Below, one piece after another: positions 1-6,909 of a DNA stretch of 12,329 nucleotides. Origin of the DNA: Trueperaceae bacterium (GTDB lineage Bacteria; Deinococcota; Deinococci; Deinococcales; Trueperaceae); NCBI GenBank assembly GCA_024636105.1, contig JAGXHO010000262.1:1-12329 (forward strand), read 5' to 3'. Position 1 is the first letter of the stretch. Each line of letters begins with the position of its first letter. The position numbers and the translations under genes are program-made. The notes below the pieces were generated by a model. The model was not told where the DNA came from. It was given only the letters and a program-made list of their open reading frames with translations, and searched no databases.

Positions 1-967
1 CCGTCGGGCCGCGCGCTCGCGCCGCGCCGCTCGCCAGCGCGGCGATGGCGGCCGCGCCGCCCCCCTCGAGCACGCGGCGGTGCACCCGAAAGCCGTGGCG
101 CATGGCGGCGGCCAGCTCCGCCTCGGGCACCAGCACGATCTCGTCGACCAGCTCGCGCACCATCGCGAAGGTGTAGGCGTTATCGGCGCCCAGGCCCCCC
201 TGAAGGCTGTCCGCCAGGGTGTCCGCCTCGGGCATGGCCAGCGGCCGGCCGGCGTGGAGGCTGGCGTGCATGACCGCGCCCTCCTCCATCGACACGCCCA
301 CGATTCGCACGTGCGGCGCGGCGGAACGGACGGCCAGCGCCGTCCCGGCGATCAGCCCGCCTCCGGAGACCGGCACGACCAGGGTGGCGAGGTCGGGAAG
401 CTCGTCCATCAGCTCCAGCCCCAGGGTTCCCTGCCCGGCGATCACGTCGGCATGGTCGAACGGCGGAATCAGCGTCGCGCCGCGCTCATAGGCGAAGTCG
501 CGGGCCTGCTCCTCGGCCGCGTCTTGCGAGTCGCCACCGACGTGAACGGTGGCGCCTTCGGCCCGGAGCGCCTCCAGCTTGCCTGGCGGCACCCGCTCCG
601 AGACGAACACGTCGGCGCGCGTTGCCAGCCGGCGTGCGACGTACGCCACGGCCCGCCCGTGGTTGCCGGTCGAGACGGCCACCACGCCGGCCGCGCGCCG
701 CTCAGGGTCCAGCGACAACAGGGCGTTGGCGGCGCCACGCACCTTGAACGAGCCGGTCGGCTGCGCCGTCTCGTCCTTGATCCACACGCCTCGGGACGCG
801 CCCACGCCGCCCGGCGCCACGTCCGGATCCACGTCCGGACCCATGCCCGAGCCCAGCACCGGATCGCTCAGCAACGGCGTGCGGCGCACCAGTCCGTGGA
901 TGCGGGCCCGGGCGCGCCAAACGTCCCGCACCGTCACCGCGACCCGGTCGGGCCGCGAGGGCCTCAC
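1..967 (-). CDS. eutB: EutB-type PLP-dependent serine/threonine dehydratase-like enzyme, C-terminus cut by window edge
   Basis: Fold-type II PLP enzyme of the threonine dehydratase family. 322 codons are visible and the frame runs off the left edge. The translation shows PTGSFKVRGA with the PLP lysine at about residue 75, the substrate loop STGNHG (99-104), the phosphate-binding loop SGGGLIAG (201-208) and a late EGGGAAAIAAL segment (301-311). The start is GTG at 967, overlapping the ehuD stop by four bases (GTGA), so translation is coupled to the transporter. A threonine dehydratase-like gene directly after ehuABCD is the known position of eutB, proposed to act in hydroxyectoine breakdown; eutA, which usually lies between, is absent here. 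Odd point: between the TPLL strand (30-33) and the WIKDE strand (62-66) lies a long Gly/Pro/Asp loop containing a PDVD/PDVA duplication. A plain biosynthetic threonine dehydratase is the alternative; synteny argues against it. Confidence 0.82.
   Translation of the reverse strand, partial: MRPSRPDRVAVTVRDVWRARARIHGLVRRTPLLSDPVLGSGMGPDVDPDVAPGGVGASRGVWIKDETAQPTGSFKVRGAANALLSLDPERRAAGVVAVSTGNHGRAVAYVARRLATRADVFVSERVPPGKLEALRAEGATVHVGGDSQDAAEEQARDFAYERGATLIPPFDHADVIAGQGTLGLELMDELPDLATLVVPVSGGGLIAGTALAVRSAAPHVRIVGVSMEEGAVMHASLHAGRPLAMPEADTLADSLQGGLGADNAYTFAMVRELVDEIVLVPEAELAAAMRHGFRVHRRVLEGGGAAAIAALASGAARARGPT
817..839. repeat. 12-bp tandem duplication inside eutB
   Basis: The 11-mer ccacgtccgga occurs at 817-827 and again at 829-839, a 12-base period. 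On the coding strand it gives the four-residue repeat PDVD-PDVA in the loop near residues 44-51. The length is a multiple of three, so the frame is kept. It looks like replication slippage in a tolerant surface loop. Confidence 0.7.
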
Positions 968-1656
968 CGGAGCGGGATCCCCGTCTTCGGCAGGCGGTTG
1001 TCCAAGAAGCGAACCAGCGACGACGCCACCAGCGTGACCACCAGGAACAGGCCGCCGACCATGGTCAGGGGGACGAAGTACTTGAACGTCCGGTCCCCGA
1101 GCAGCATCGCCACGTTCAGCATCTCCAAAACCGTGACGGCGGAGAGGATCGCGGTGTCCTTGAGCATCGACACCAGGTAGTTGCCCAGCGCGGGCACGAT
1201 CCGCGGGATCGCCTGCGGGACGATGACGTGCCGGTAGGTGAGCGTCGCCGGCATGTTCAGTGCCGTGGCGGCCTCCCACTGGCCTCGCGGCACCGCCTCG
1301 ATCCCGGCGCGGTACACCTCGGCGGTGTAGCCGGAGTACTGGATCCCCAGCGCGATGGCGCCGGTGAGGAACGCCGGGAGGATGATCCCGAAGTCGGGCA
1401 GCACGAAGAACAGGAAGTAGAGCTGCACCAGCAGCGGCGTGTCCCGCACGAACTCGAGGAAGAAAGCGGTCGGCCACGACACGATCTTCAGGGGCACCAT
1501 CCGGAACAGCGCTAGGACCAGGCCCAGCACCAGGGCGATCGCCATTCCGAGCACGGTGGCCTGCACCGTGACCCACAGCCCCCGAAGCAGGATCGGGAAG
1601 ATCGACACAGCGAAGGCGAGGTTGCTACTGGTGTCCCATTCGACGCCGAACAGCAT
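964..1656 (-). CDS. ehuD: Ectoine/hydroxyectoine ABC transporter permease EhuD (HisM family)
   Basis: Inner-membrane permease of a polar amino acid (HisM/GlnP) type ABC importer, 230 residues, the usual family length. Hydrophobic segments are visible near residues 20-50, 60-100 and 185-215. The EAA loop that docks the ATPase is EAATALNMPATLTYRHVIVPQ from about 128, with the following GNYLVSMLKDTAIL typical of the family. The ATG at 1656 shares one base with the ehuC stop (TGATG), and the stop overlaps the eutB start, so ehuC, ehuD and eutB form a tightly coupled unit. With EhuC it should form the heterodimeric channel served by EhuA and EhuB. Substrate is inferred from gene order and from EhuB; the permease sequence alone shows only the amino acid importer family. 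Confidence 0.88.
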   Translation of the reverse strand: MLFGVEWDTSSNLAFAVSIFPILLRGLWVTVQATVLGMAIALVLGLVLALFRMVPLKIVSWPTAFFLEFVRDTPLLVQLYFLFFVLPDFGIILPAFLTGAIALGIQYSGYTAEVYRAGIEAVPRGQWEAATALNMPATLTYRHVIVPQAIPRIVPALGNYLVSMLKDTAILSAVTVLEMLNVAMLLGDRTFKYFVPLTMVGGLFLVVTLVASSLVRFLDNRLPKTGIPLR

Positions 1657-2327
1657 CAGGCCCTCGCCCGCCCCTGCGCGACGCCGACGCGGACCGCGAT
1701 CCAGCGCTCCAGCAGACGCATGACCGCCATGAACGCCAGCGCCATGAAGAAGTAGATGAACAACGTGGCGGTGAAGACGGGGATGGTCTCGTAGGTGAGG
1801 TTCCGGTAGTTCTGCGCCCGGAAGGTGAGGTCGCTGAGCGAGATCAGCGACACCAGGGCGGTGTCCTTCAGGTTCTGCACCACCAGGTTCCCGAACGGCG
1901 GCATCATCTCGACCAGCGCCTGCGGCAGCACCACCCGCCAGAGCGTGAAGCGGCGGGTGAAGTTCACCGCGATGGCGGCCTCGTACTGCTCCTTCGGCAC
2001 GGCCTGGATCGCGCCGCGCACGACCTCGGCGCCGTAGGCGCCGATGTTGAGCGAAAGCGCCAGGATGCCGGCGGCGACGGGGGGCAGCCGGATCCCGATC
2101 AGCGGAAGCGCGAAGTAGAGCCAGAACATCTGCACCAGCAGCGAGGTGCCGCGGAAGATCTCGATGTAGCCGACGGAGAGCGAGCGCACCAGAGGATTGC
2201 CCGACAGCTTGCCGATCCCGGCGGCGAACGACAGGATGCCGCCGAACAACGTCGACGCCAGCGCCAGCTGCAGGGTGATGGTCGTGCCCTTCAGCAGCGG
2301 GACGAGGAGTTGGCGTAGGTCTTCCAT
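1656..2327 (-). CDS. ehuC: Ectoine/hydroxyectoine ABC transporter permease EhuC (HisM family)
   Basis: Second permease subunit of the importer, 223 residues. It has the same architecture as EhuD: N-terminal TTITLQLALASTLFGG (15-30), the conserved EIFRGTSLLVQMFWLYF (56-72), and an EAA loop EAAIAVNFTRRFTLWRVVLPQ starting near 116, followed by FGNLVVQNLKDTALVSL. The ATG at 2327 has GGGAGG four bases upstream, a strong SD. It lies about 100 bases after ehuB, and a strong hairpin occupies that gap, so EhuC and EhuD are probably made in smaller amounts than EhuB. It ends by sharing one base with the ehuD start. Assignment to ectoine uptake rests on the ehuABCD gene order. Confidence 0.88.
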   Translation of the reverse strand: MEDLRQLLVPLLKGTTITLQLALASTLFGGILSFAAGIGKLSGNPLVRSLSVGYIEIFRGTSLLVQMFWLYFALPLIGIRLPPVAAGILALSLNIGAYGAEVVRGAIQAVPKEQYEAAIAVNFTRRFTLWRVVLPQALVEMMPPFGNLVVQNLKDTALVSLISLSDLTFRAQNYRNLTYETIPVFTATLFIYFFMALAFMAVMRLLERWIAVRVGVAQGRARA

Positions 2328-2394
2328 CGATCCTCCCGGTGGTGAAGCGAAATACGGTGCGGAACGAGCGAGAAAGCGTGGAAAAGAGAGGAAG

Positions 2395-2420
2395 GGCAGG
2401 CCCGCCGAAGCGGGCCTGCC
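2395..2420 (-). terminator. Strong TTCG-loop hairpin between ehuB and ehuC (attenuator or 3'-end stabiliser)
   Basis: A perfect 11-bp inverted repeat (2395-2405 with 2410-2420) closes a four-base loop that reads TTCG on the transcribed strand, flanked by C and G: the hyperstable C(UUCG)G tetraloop. It lies ten bases past the ehuB stop. The following transcript is pyrimidine-rich (CCTTCCTCTCTTTTCC) but not a pure U-run, so termination is probably partial. Such hairpins after binding-protein genes are known to set a high ratio of binding protein to permease. Confidence 0.75.
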
Positions 2421-2429
2421 GTCACGAGG

Positions 2430-3290
2430 TCACTCTGCGCTGCAGAGGTCCTCGGTGGTGGCGGCGAGGGCGGCGTCGATGTCGCCGTCGCTCAGGCCGT
2501 GGCTGAGAAGGATGTCGCGGTACTCGTCGGTCTGCTGGAACTCGCCGAGCGCGGCGTCGAACGCTTCACTGAAGTCGTCGGCGTCGGCGTGGAAGTTGAA
2601 GCTGCCCCAGCTGCGGACCGGCTCGCCGTCTACGACGGGATCCTCGAACGGATCGGCGGTCTCGACGCGGTCGGAGGAGGTGGCAAGGTTCGCGACGGTC
2701 AGGCCGGTCCCGGCGTACGCGTCGATGCGGCCCGAAGAGACGGCCGAGGGGGCGTCCGCGTTCGCGTTGATGAACGAGATCTGGCTCTGCGGAACGCCCA
2801 TCGCCTGCGCGAAGTCGATCTGGTCGGCGCCGGAGACGATGCCCAACGTCAGGTCGTCGTTGTCCACGAAGTCCTGGTAGCTGTGGATGTCCTGCGGGTT
2901 GCCCGCGGCGACCAGGAAGCCCTCGCCGTACGAGGAGTTCGGGCGGGCGTAGTCCACCTGCTGGCAGCGGTCGGGAAGGATCGCCATGCTGGCGGCGGTC
3001 ATGTCGGCGCGGCCCGCGATCAGGCTCGGGATCAACTGACCGAACTCGGTCACGGTCCACTCGACGTCGGTGATGCCCATCGACTCGAGCACGGCGATGG
3101 CGACCTCGGGGGCGATGCCGTGGGCGACGCCCTCGTCGTCGATCCAGCCGTACGGAATCTCGTTCGCGGTCACGACGCGGACCGTGCCGCTATCCTGGAT
3201 GTCGCTCCAGGAGCGCTGGGCGAGTCCGAAGCCGGTCAGCAGGCCAAGGGTCAACGCGGCGATCACTACGGTGGAAAGTCTCTTCATCAC
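2430..3290 (-). CDS. ehuB: Ectoine/hydroxyectoine ABC transporter substrate-binding protein EhuB
   Basis: Exported solute-binding protein of family 3, 286 residues from the chosen start. A Sec signal peptide is clear: MKRL, a hydrophobic stretch, then a probable type I cleavage after GFGLA before QRSWSD (about 24/25). No lipobox cysteine is present. The mature part opens with VRVVTANEIPYGW, followed by VTEFGQLIPSLIAGRADMTAASMAILPDRC, closely resembling the ANEIPWAY and VTEWGGLIPGLQAGRFD segments remembered from Sinorhizobium EhuB. Two cysteines (about 109 and 283) match the C-terminal disulfide pattern of that group. SD GGAGG (3299-3303) sits 8 bases before GTG 3290 and 11 before ATG 3287; either start is possible. 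The TTG at 3305 is excluded because it overlaps the SD. The protein should present ectoine to EhuCD. Another zwitterionic amino acid remains possible. Confidence 0.86.
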   Translation of the reverse strand: MMKRLSTVVIAALTLGLLTGFGLAQRSWSDIQDSGTVRVVTANEIPYGWIDDEGVAHGIAPEVAIAVLESMGITDVEWTVTEFGQLIPSLIAGRADMTAASMAILPDRCQQVDYARPNSSYGEGFLVAAGNPQDIHSYQDFVDNDDLTLGIVSGADQIDFAQAMGVPQSQISFINANADAPSAVSSGRIDAYAGTGLTVANLATSSDRVETADPFEDPVVDGEPVRSWGSFNFHADADDFSEAFDAALGEFQQTDEYRDILLSHGLSDGDIDAALAATTEDLCSAE

Positions 3291-3298
3291 GTTCGTTA

Positions 3299-3303
3299 CC
3301 TCC
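3299..3303 (-). promoter_or_regulatory. Shine-Dalgarno site of ehuB
   Basis: GGAGG on the minus strand, 8 bases before GTG 3290 and 11 before ATG 3287. It lies six bases past the stop codon of the small upstream ORF, so ribosomes ending there could help open this site. Confidence 0.8.
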
Positions 3304-3309
3304 AAGGGT

Positions 3310-3435
3310 CTATTCGTGTTGCGCAGCGCGGCCGAATGCCGCGGCGCGATCGTAGACCGGCGACCCCGTCGGTGGGGCCAAGCCGGTCCCGTGCACGCGC
3401 GTAGGCCGGTCGGACCGATCTCGGTACGGGTTCAT
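3310..3435 (-). CDS. Possible 41-residue small protein or leader peptide between ehuA and ehuB
   Basis: Not recognised. An ATG at 3435 is preceded by a near-perfect SD (AAGGAGG, five bases away) and opens 41 codons ending in TAG at 3310. The SD of ehuB begins six bases later. The product starts MNPYRDRSDRPTRVHGTG, is rich in Arg, Pro, Gly and Ala, and has no membrane or signal segment. About 32 of 41 codons end in G or C, somewhat lower than neighbouring genes appear to have, so coding is uncertain. Near the end of the ORF an inverted repeat (cgcggc 3327-3332 with gccgcg 3338-3343) could form a hairpin upstream of the ehuB ribosome site. It may be a translated leader that couples or regulates ehuB, or a chance frame in an untranslated leader. 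Confidence 0.4.
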   Translation of the reverse strand: MNPYRDRSDRPTRVHGTGLAPPTGSPVYDRAAAFGRAAQHE

Positions 3436-3448
3436 CGACTCCTCCTTC

Positions 3449-3489
3449 CGTCGTCGGTTCGTCTTCGGAACGTCGTCGATACGTCTTCG
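3449..3489. repeat. Four 8-bp repeats at 11-bp spacing upstream of the small ORF and ehuB
   Basis: On the plus strand CGTCGTCG (3449-3456), CGTCTTCG (3460-3467), CGTCGTCG (3471-3478) and CGTCTTCG (3482-3489) alternate, separated by exactly three variable bases (gtt, gaa, ata). The 11-base period is close to one helical turn, so all copies face the same side of the DNA. They lie in the ehuA-to-small-ORF gap, ending just upstream of the small ORF's SD. A protein-binding array or an RNA-level element is possible; simple-sequence slippage in GC-rich DNA is the alternative. Confidence 0.55.
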
Positions 3490-3549
3490 CTAGGTGGTCG
3501 AGATGTGGCCCGTCGGCGCCTCGACCGTCGGTGCGGCGTCGGTGCGGCG

Positions 3550-4374
3550 TCAGTGCGTCAGCACGGCGCTCAGGAACTCCTGGGTCCGCGGGTTCTCCGG
3601 CTGGCTGAAGATCCTCTCGGGCGGTCCCTCTTCGGCGACCTGGCCGGCGTCGAAGAAGATCACCCGGTCGGCGACGTCGCGGGCGAAGCCCATCTCGTGC
3701 GTGACGATCAACATCGTCATCTGCGTCTCTTCGGCCAGCTTTCGCAGGATCGCCAGCACGTCGCCGACGAGCTCGGGGTCCAAAGCGCTGGTGACCTCGT
3801 CGAACAGCATCACCTTCGGCTCCATCGCCAACGCGCGGGCGATGGCGACGCGTTGCTTCTGACCGCCGGACAGCTGGACCGGGAACGCCTTGGCCTTGTC
3901 GGAAAGGCCGACCATGTCGAGCAGCTCCATGCCGCGCTCCTCGGCCTCGTCGCGCGCGACGCCGCGCACGTGGATGGGCGCTTCGGTCACGTTGCGCAGC
4001 ACGCTCATGTTCGGGAACAGGTTGAAGTGCTGGAACACCATCCCGATATCGCCGCGCACCTCGTGCAGGTGCTTCTCGCCGGCCGGCACGACGCGGCCGT
4101 TCACTTCCCTGTGCCACAGCGGGCGGTCGTCGACGAAGACCTTGCCGCCGTCCGGCTTGACCAGCGTCATCAGCACGCGGAGGATGGTGGTCTTGCCCGA
4201 CCCGCTCGGACCGATGATGGCGACCTTCTCGTTCTCGGCGGCCTCGAAGTCGAGGTCGTCCAGCACGACGAGATCGCCGAACGCCTTGCGGACCTTCTCG
4301 AAGCGGATCATCGGAGCGGACGAGGCGCCTGTAGGCGATGCGGCTCCTTTTGGTTCCACAGCGGGCTGGGTCAC
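3550..4374 (-). CDS. ehuA: Ectoine/hydroxyectoine ABC transporter ATP-binding protein EhuA
   Basis: Cytoplasmic ATPase that powers the EhuBCD importer; 274 residues with all ABC motifs: Walker A GPSGSGKT (55-62), Q-loop Gln at about 115 in [11 protein letters not shown], signature LSGGQKQR (158-165), Walker B VMLFDE (178-183), D-loop SALDP and H-loop His at about 216 in [10 protein letters not shown]. This motif set is typical of the GlnQ/HisP polar amino acid group. The start is GTG 4374 with AGGAGG three bases upstream, rather close. An internal ATG at residue 22 (PMIRFEKV) is where many homologues begin, but it has no SD. A 70-base gap separates it from the aldehyde dehydrogenase gene and a 114-base gap follows before the small ORF. 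The order ehuA then ehuBCD is that of the known ectoine cluster. Confidence 0.9.
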   Translation of the reverse strand: MTQPAVEPKGAASPTGASSAPMIRFEKVRKAFGDLVVLDDLDFEAAENEKVAIIGPSGSGKTTILRVLMTLVKPDGGKVFVDDRPLWHREVNGRVVPAGEKHLHEVRGDIGMVFQHFNLFPNMSVLRNVTEAPIHVRGVARDEAEERGMELLDMVGLSDKAKAFPVQLSGGQKQRVAIARALAMEPKVMLFDEVTSALDPELVGDVLAILRKLAEETQMTMLIVTHEMGFARDVADRVIFFDAGQVAEEGPPERIFSQPENPRTQEFLSAVLTH

Positions 4375-4409
4375 GTTCCTCCTCGTTTCGTGCGGCGCGC
4401 CACCTCGGC

Positions 4410-4423
4410 CGCGGACGTCCGCG
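4410..4423. repeat. 14-bp perfect palindrome between the aldehyde dehydrogenase gene and ehuA
   Basis: CGCGGACGTCCGCG reads the same on both strands. It lies in the 70-base gap before ehuA. It could be an operator, but no promoter-like hexamers are visible beside it and GC-rich palindromes arise by chance at this composition. Confidence 0.35.
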
Positions 4424-4444
4424 TAGGCAGGCCTCGACGGGGTG

Positions 4445-5869
4445 CTAGCTGCGTGATGACAACGCGAAGCATACGAGCTTGGGCTCGGTCATCGCCTCCA
4501 TAGCGTAGCCGACACCTTCACGTCCCAGGCCCGAGCCCTTCACGCCGCCGAACGGCATCGCGTCGATCCGATAGTCACTGCTATCGTTGACCATGACTCC
4601 TCCGTAGCGCAAGCCTTCGGCGATGCGGAAGGCCGCCTCGAGGTCGCGGGTGAACAGACCCGCCTGAAGACCGAAGTCGACCGCGTTCGCGCGTGCGACC
4701 GCTTCAGGCGAATCCTCGAACGTTCGTACGACCGTAACAGGTCCGTACACCTCGTCCACGTCCAGCGGGTGACCGAGCGGCACGCCGCTGACCACCGTCG
4801 GCGCCAACACGGTGCCGCTGCGCGCCCCGCCGGTCAGCACCGTCGCCCCCGCGGCCTGGGCGCTCTGGACCATCGATTCCACCCGCAGTGCGGCTTGTTC
4901 GTCGATCATCGGTCCCATGTCCGTCGCCTCGTCGAGCTTGGGGCCGGTGGCGACGCCGCGGGCGCCGGCCACGAACGCCTCGGTGAAGGCGTCCGCGATG
5001 TCGCGGTGCAGCAGCAGGCGCTGCACGTGCAGGCAGTTCTGCCCCGCCGCGGCGTAGGCGCCGGCGACGCAGGCCGCGACGGCGGCGTCGAGGTCGGCGT
5101 CGGGCAGCACGATGGCCGGGGCGTTCGAGCCGAGCTCCATCGACAGCTTCTTCAGTCCGGCCTCGCGGGCGATCCGCTCGCCGGTGGCCTTGCCGCCGGT
5201 GAACGACACCGTCCGCGGCCGCGGGTCGCGGACCAGTGCGGCGCCGACCTCGCTGCCGGGACCGGTCAGCACCTGCACGATCTCCTCGGGCAGTCCCGCC
5301 TCGAGCAGGATCTCCACCAGCGCCAGCGCGGAGAGCGGGGTGCGGCTGTCCGGCTTGAGGATCACGGTGTTGCCGGCGGCGAGGGCCGGGGCGAGCTTGT
5401 GCGCCACCAGGTTCAGCGGGTCGTTGTACGGCGTGATCGCCACCACGATGCCGACCGGCTCGGGTCGCCACGCACCGACCCGCCGCTCCGAGCCGGGCGC
5501 CTGGTCGAACGGCACCGTCTCGCCGTGCAGTCGGCGCGCCTCCTCGGCGCCCAGCCGGAGCGTGTCCGCGCAGCGGGCCGCCTCCCGTCTCGCCTCGCGG
5601 ATGGTCTTGATGCCTTCGCGCGCGATCCGCTGGGCGAACGCCTCGTTGCGCTCCTCCAGCAACCGTGCGGCGCCGCCGAGCACGCGCATGCGCTCGTGGA
5701 TCGGCCAGCGCCGCGCGGTCTCGGCGGCCTTCTCGGCGTGCGCCAGCGCGCGCTCGGCGTCGGCGGCGTCCGCACGCGGCACGGTGTCGACGACGGCACC
5801 GCTTTCCGGGTCCAGGATCTCGGTGCGGGCCTCACGATCGACCCAGCGTCCTTCGAGCAGCATCTTCAC
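4445..5869 (-). CDS. NAD(P)-dependent aldehyde dehydrogenase, candidate aspartate-semialdehyde oxidising step
   Basis: Aldehyde dehydrogenase superfamily, 474 residues, full length. Visible: the nucleotide-binding region with ITPYNDPLN (145-153) and [11 protein letters not shown] (171-181), FTGG (223-226), the general-base Glu about 245 in [10 protein letters not shown], and the catalytic Cys about 279 in GQNC. The C-terminal YGPVTVV and [12 protein letters not shown] are typical. The YNDPLN and SNAP motifs resemble lactaldehyde/phosphonoacetaldehyde/GAPN-like members more than succinate-semialdehyde dehydrogenases, so the substrate cannot be read from sequence. In ectoine breakdown the final step, aspartate semialdehyde to aspartate, is done by an aldehyde dehydrogenase (DoeC), and this gene is the obvious candidate. 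The GTG start at 5869 overlaps the homoserine dehydrogenase stop (GTGA), with GGAGG six bases upstream, indicating coupled translation. The family call is firm; the substrate is inference. Confidence 0.82.
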   Translation of the reverse strand: MKMLLEGRWVDREARTEILDPESGAVVDTVPRADAADAERALAHAEKAAETARRWPIHERMRVLGGAARLLEERNEAFAQRIAREGIKTIREARREAARCADTLRLGAEEARRLHGETVPFDQAPGSERRVGAWRPEPVGIVVAITPYNDPLNLVAHKLAPALAAGNTVILKPDSRTPLSALALVEILLEAGLPEEIVQVLTGPGSEVGAALVRDPRPRTVSFTGGKATGERIAREAGLKKLSMELGSNAPAIVLPDADLDAAVAACVAGAYAAAGQNCLHVQRLLLHRDIADAFTEAFVAGARGVATGPKLDEATDMGPMIDEQAALRVESMVQSAQAAGATVLTGGARSGTVLAPTVVSGVPLGHPLDVDEVYGPVTVVRTFEDSPEAVARANAVDFGLQAGLFTRDLEAAFRIAEGLRYGGVMVNDSSDYRIDAMPFGGVKGSGLGREGVGYAMEAMTEPKLVCFALSSRS

Positions 5870-6909
5870 GCCGCACCTCCGGTGGCGCGATGGATCGCCA
5901 GCAGGTCAATGATCAGGGCGTAGCCGGTCGCGAGCTTGCCGGCGCCGGGACCGATCAGGGTCACGTCGCCCAGCAGCTCGGTCGTGTACGTCACCGCGTT
6001 GGTCGCGCCGCCCACCGAAGCGAGCGGGTGCGTGGCAGGCACGCGCCGCGGCGCCACCGAGGCGCGGACCGCCCCTGCGTCCCGCTCGACGCGCCCGATC
6101 AGCTTCCAGCGCTCGCCCGCGGCGATCGCCGCCTCGACGTCCTCTCGGGTCAGACCGGCGATGCCCTCGCGGGCGACGTCGGCCATGGTCAGCTCGGCGT
6201 CCATCACCCGGTTCGCCAGGATCACCACCTTGCCGGCGGCGTCGATCCCCTCGACGTCCCCGCTGGGGTCGGCCTCGGCGTAGCCCTCGGCCTGCGCCTC
6301 GGCGAGCGCCCCTTCGAAGTCGGCGCCGGCCTCCATGCGGGTGAGGACGTAGTTGGTGGTGCCGTTGAGGATCCCTTCGATCCGGGTCACCCCGGCACCG
6401 GCGAGCAGCTCGGTCCCGAGGTGCAGGGCGGGCGTGCCGCTCATCACGGTCCCCTCGGCTTCGAGTCGCACGCCGCGCCGGCGTGCGGTCGCCGCGAGCT
6501 CCGGCCACGCCAGCGCGACCGGTCCCTTGTTGGTGGTGATCACGTGGCGGCCGTGGTCAAGAGCTGCGCGGACGTGCGTCAGTGCCGGCTCGCCGGTGGC
6601 GAGGTCGGTGAACGCCAGCTCGGCGATCACGTCGGCCTGCGCCTCGCGGATGGTCGTCAAGGCGTCCCAGCCGCGATCCTCGGCGTCGACGGCGTCGAAC
6701 GTGCCGTCCGCCTCCACCGCGGCCAGCAGCCGCGCCGGGTCCAGGCCGCCGGCGGCGTGCACGCTGCCGCGCTGGAGGTCGGCGACGGCGGTGATGCGGA
6801 CGTCCAGGCCGTAGCGCTCGTGCAGGTCCGCGCCGCGGTCGGCCAGGATTCGCGCGAGCCCCTGACCGACCGTCCCGAAGCCGATCAGCGCGAGACGGAG
6901 CCCGCTCAT
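5866..6909 (-). CDS. hom: Homoserine dehydrogenase, short form without ACT domain
   Basis: Interconverts aspartate semialdehyde and homoserine with NAD(P)H. The 347-residue protein has an N-terminal Rossmann motif GFGTVG (10-15), the TTNKGPVA segment at the end of the nucleotide domain, EGTVMSGTP, the family signature ILNGTTNYVLTRM, and EGYAEADPSGDVEGIDAAGK, which carries the conserved acidic residues and the catalytic lysine. The usual bacterial enzyme of about 430 residues has a C-terminal ACT domain for threonine feedback; here the protein ends after the catalytic domain, so feedback control is probably missing. Its ATG overlaps the PLP-enzyme stop (ATGA) and its stop overlaps the aldehyde dehydrogenase start. 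Sitting between these genes rather than with thrBC or an aspartokinase points to a role in handling aspartate semialdehyde from ectoine. It could also work in reverse, to oxidise homoserine. Confidence 0.87.
   Translation of the reverse strand: MSGLRLALIGFGTVGQGLARILADRGADLHERYGLDVRITAVADLQRGSVHAAGGLDPARLLAAVEADGTFDAVDAEDRGWDALTTIREAQADVIAELAFTDLATGEPALTHVRAALDHGRHVITTNKGPVALAWPELAATARRRGVRLEAEGTVMSGTPALHLGTELLAGAGVTRIEGILNGTTNYVLTRMEAGADFEGALAEAQAEGYAEADPSGDVEGIDAAGKVVILANRVMDAELTMADVAREGIAGLTREDVEAAIAAGERWKLIGRVERDAGAVRASVAPRRVPATHPLASVGGATNAVTYTTELLGDVTLIGPGAGKLATGYALIIDLLAIHRATGGAA

Noticed and set aside
80..1180. Long plus-strand open frame across the eutB and ehuD region
   Set aside because: It lies antisense to two genes with clear family motifs, has low-complexity Arg/His/Gly-rich translation, and reflects high-GC codon bias in the opposite strand.
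3310..3435. Possible remnant of a trans-sulfuration PLP enzyme N-terminus in the 41-codon ORF (TRVH...TG...PVY..A..F)
   Set aside because: The resemblance is a handful of residues in a biased composition and no downstream remnant follows; treated as chance.
3070..4503. 477-codon plus-strand open frame over ehuA and the start of ehuB
   Set aside because: It runs antisense to ehuA and ehuB, has no recognisable domain, and crosses several genes and their ribosome sites.
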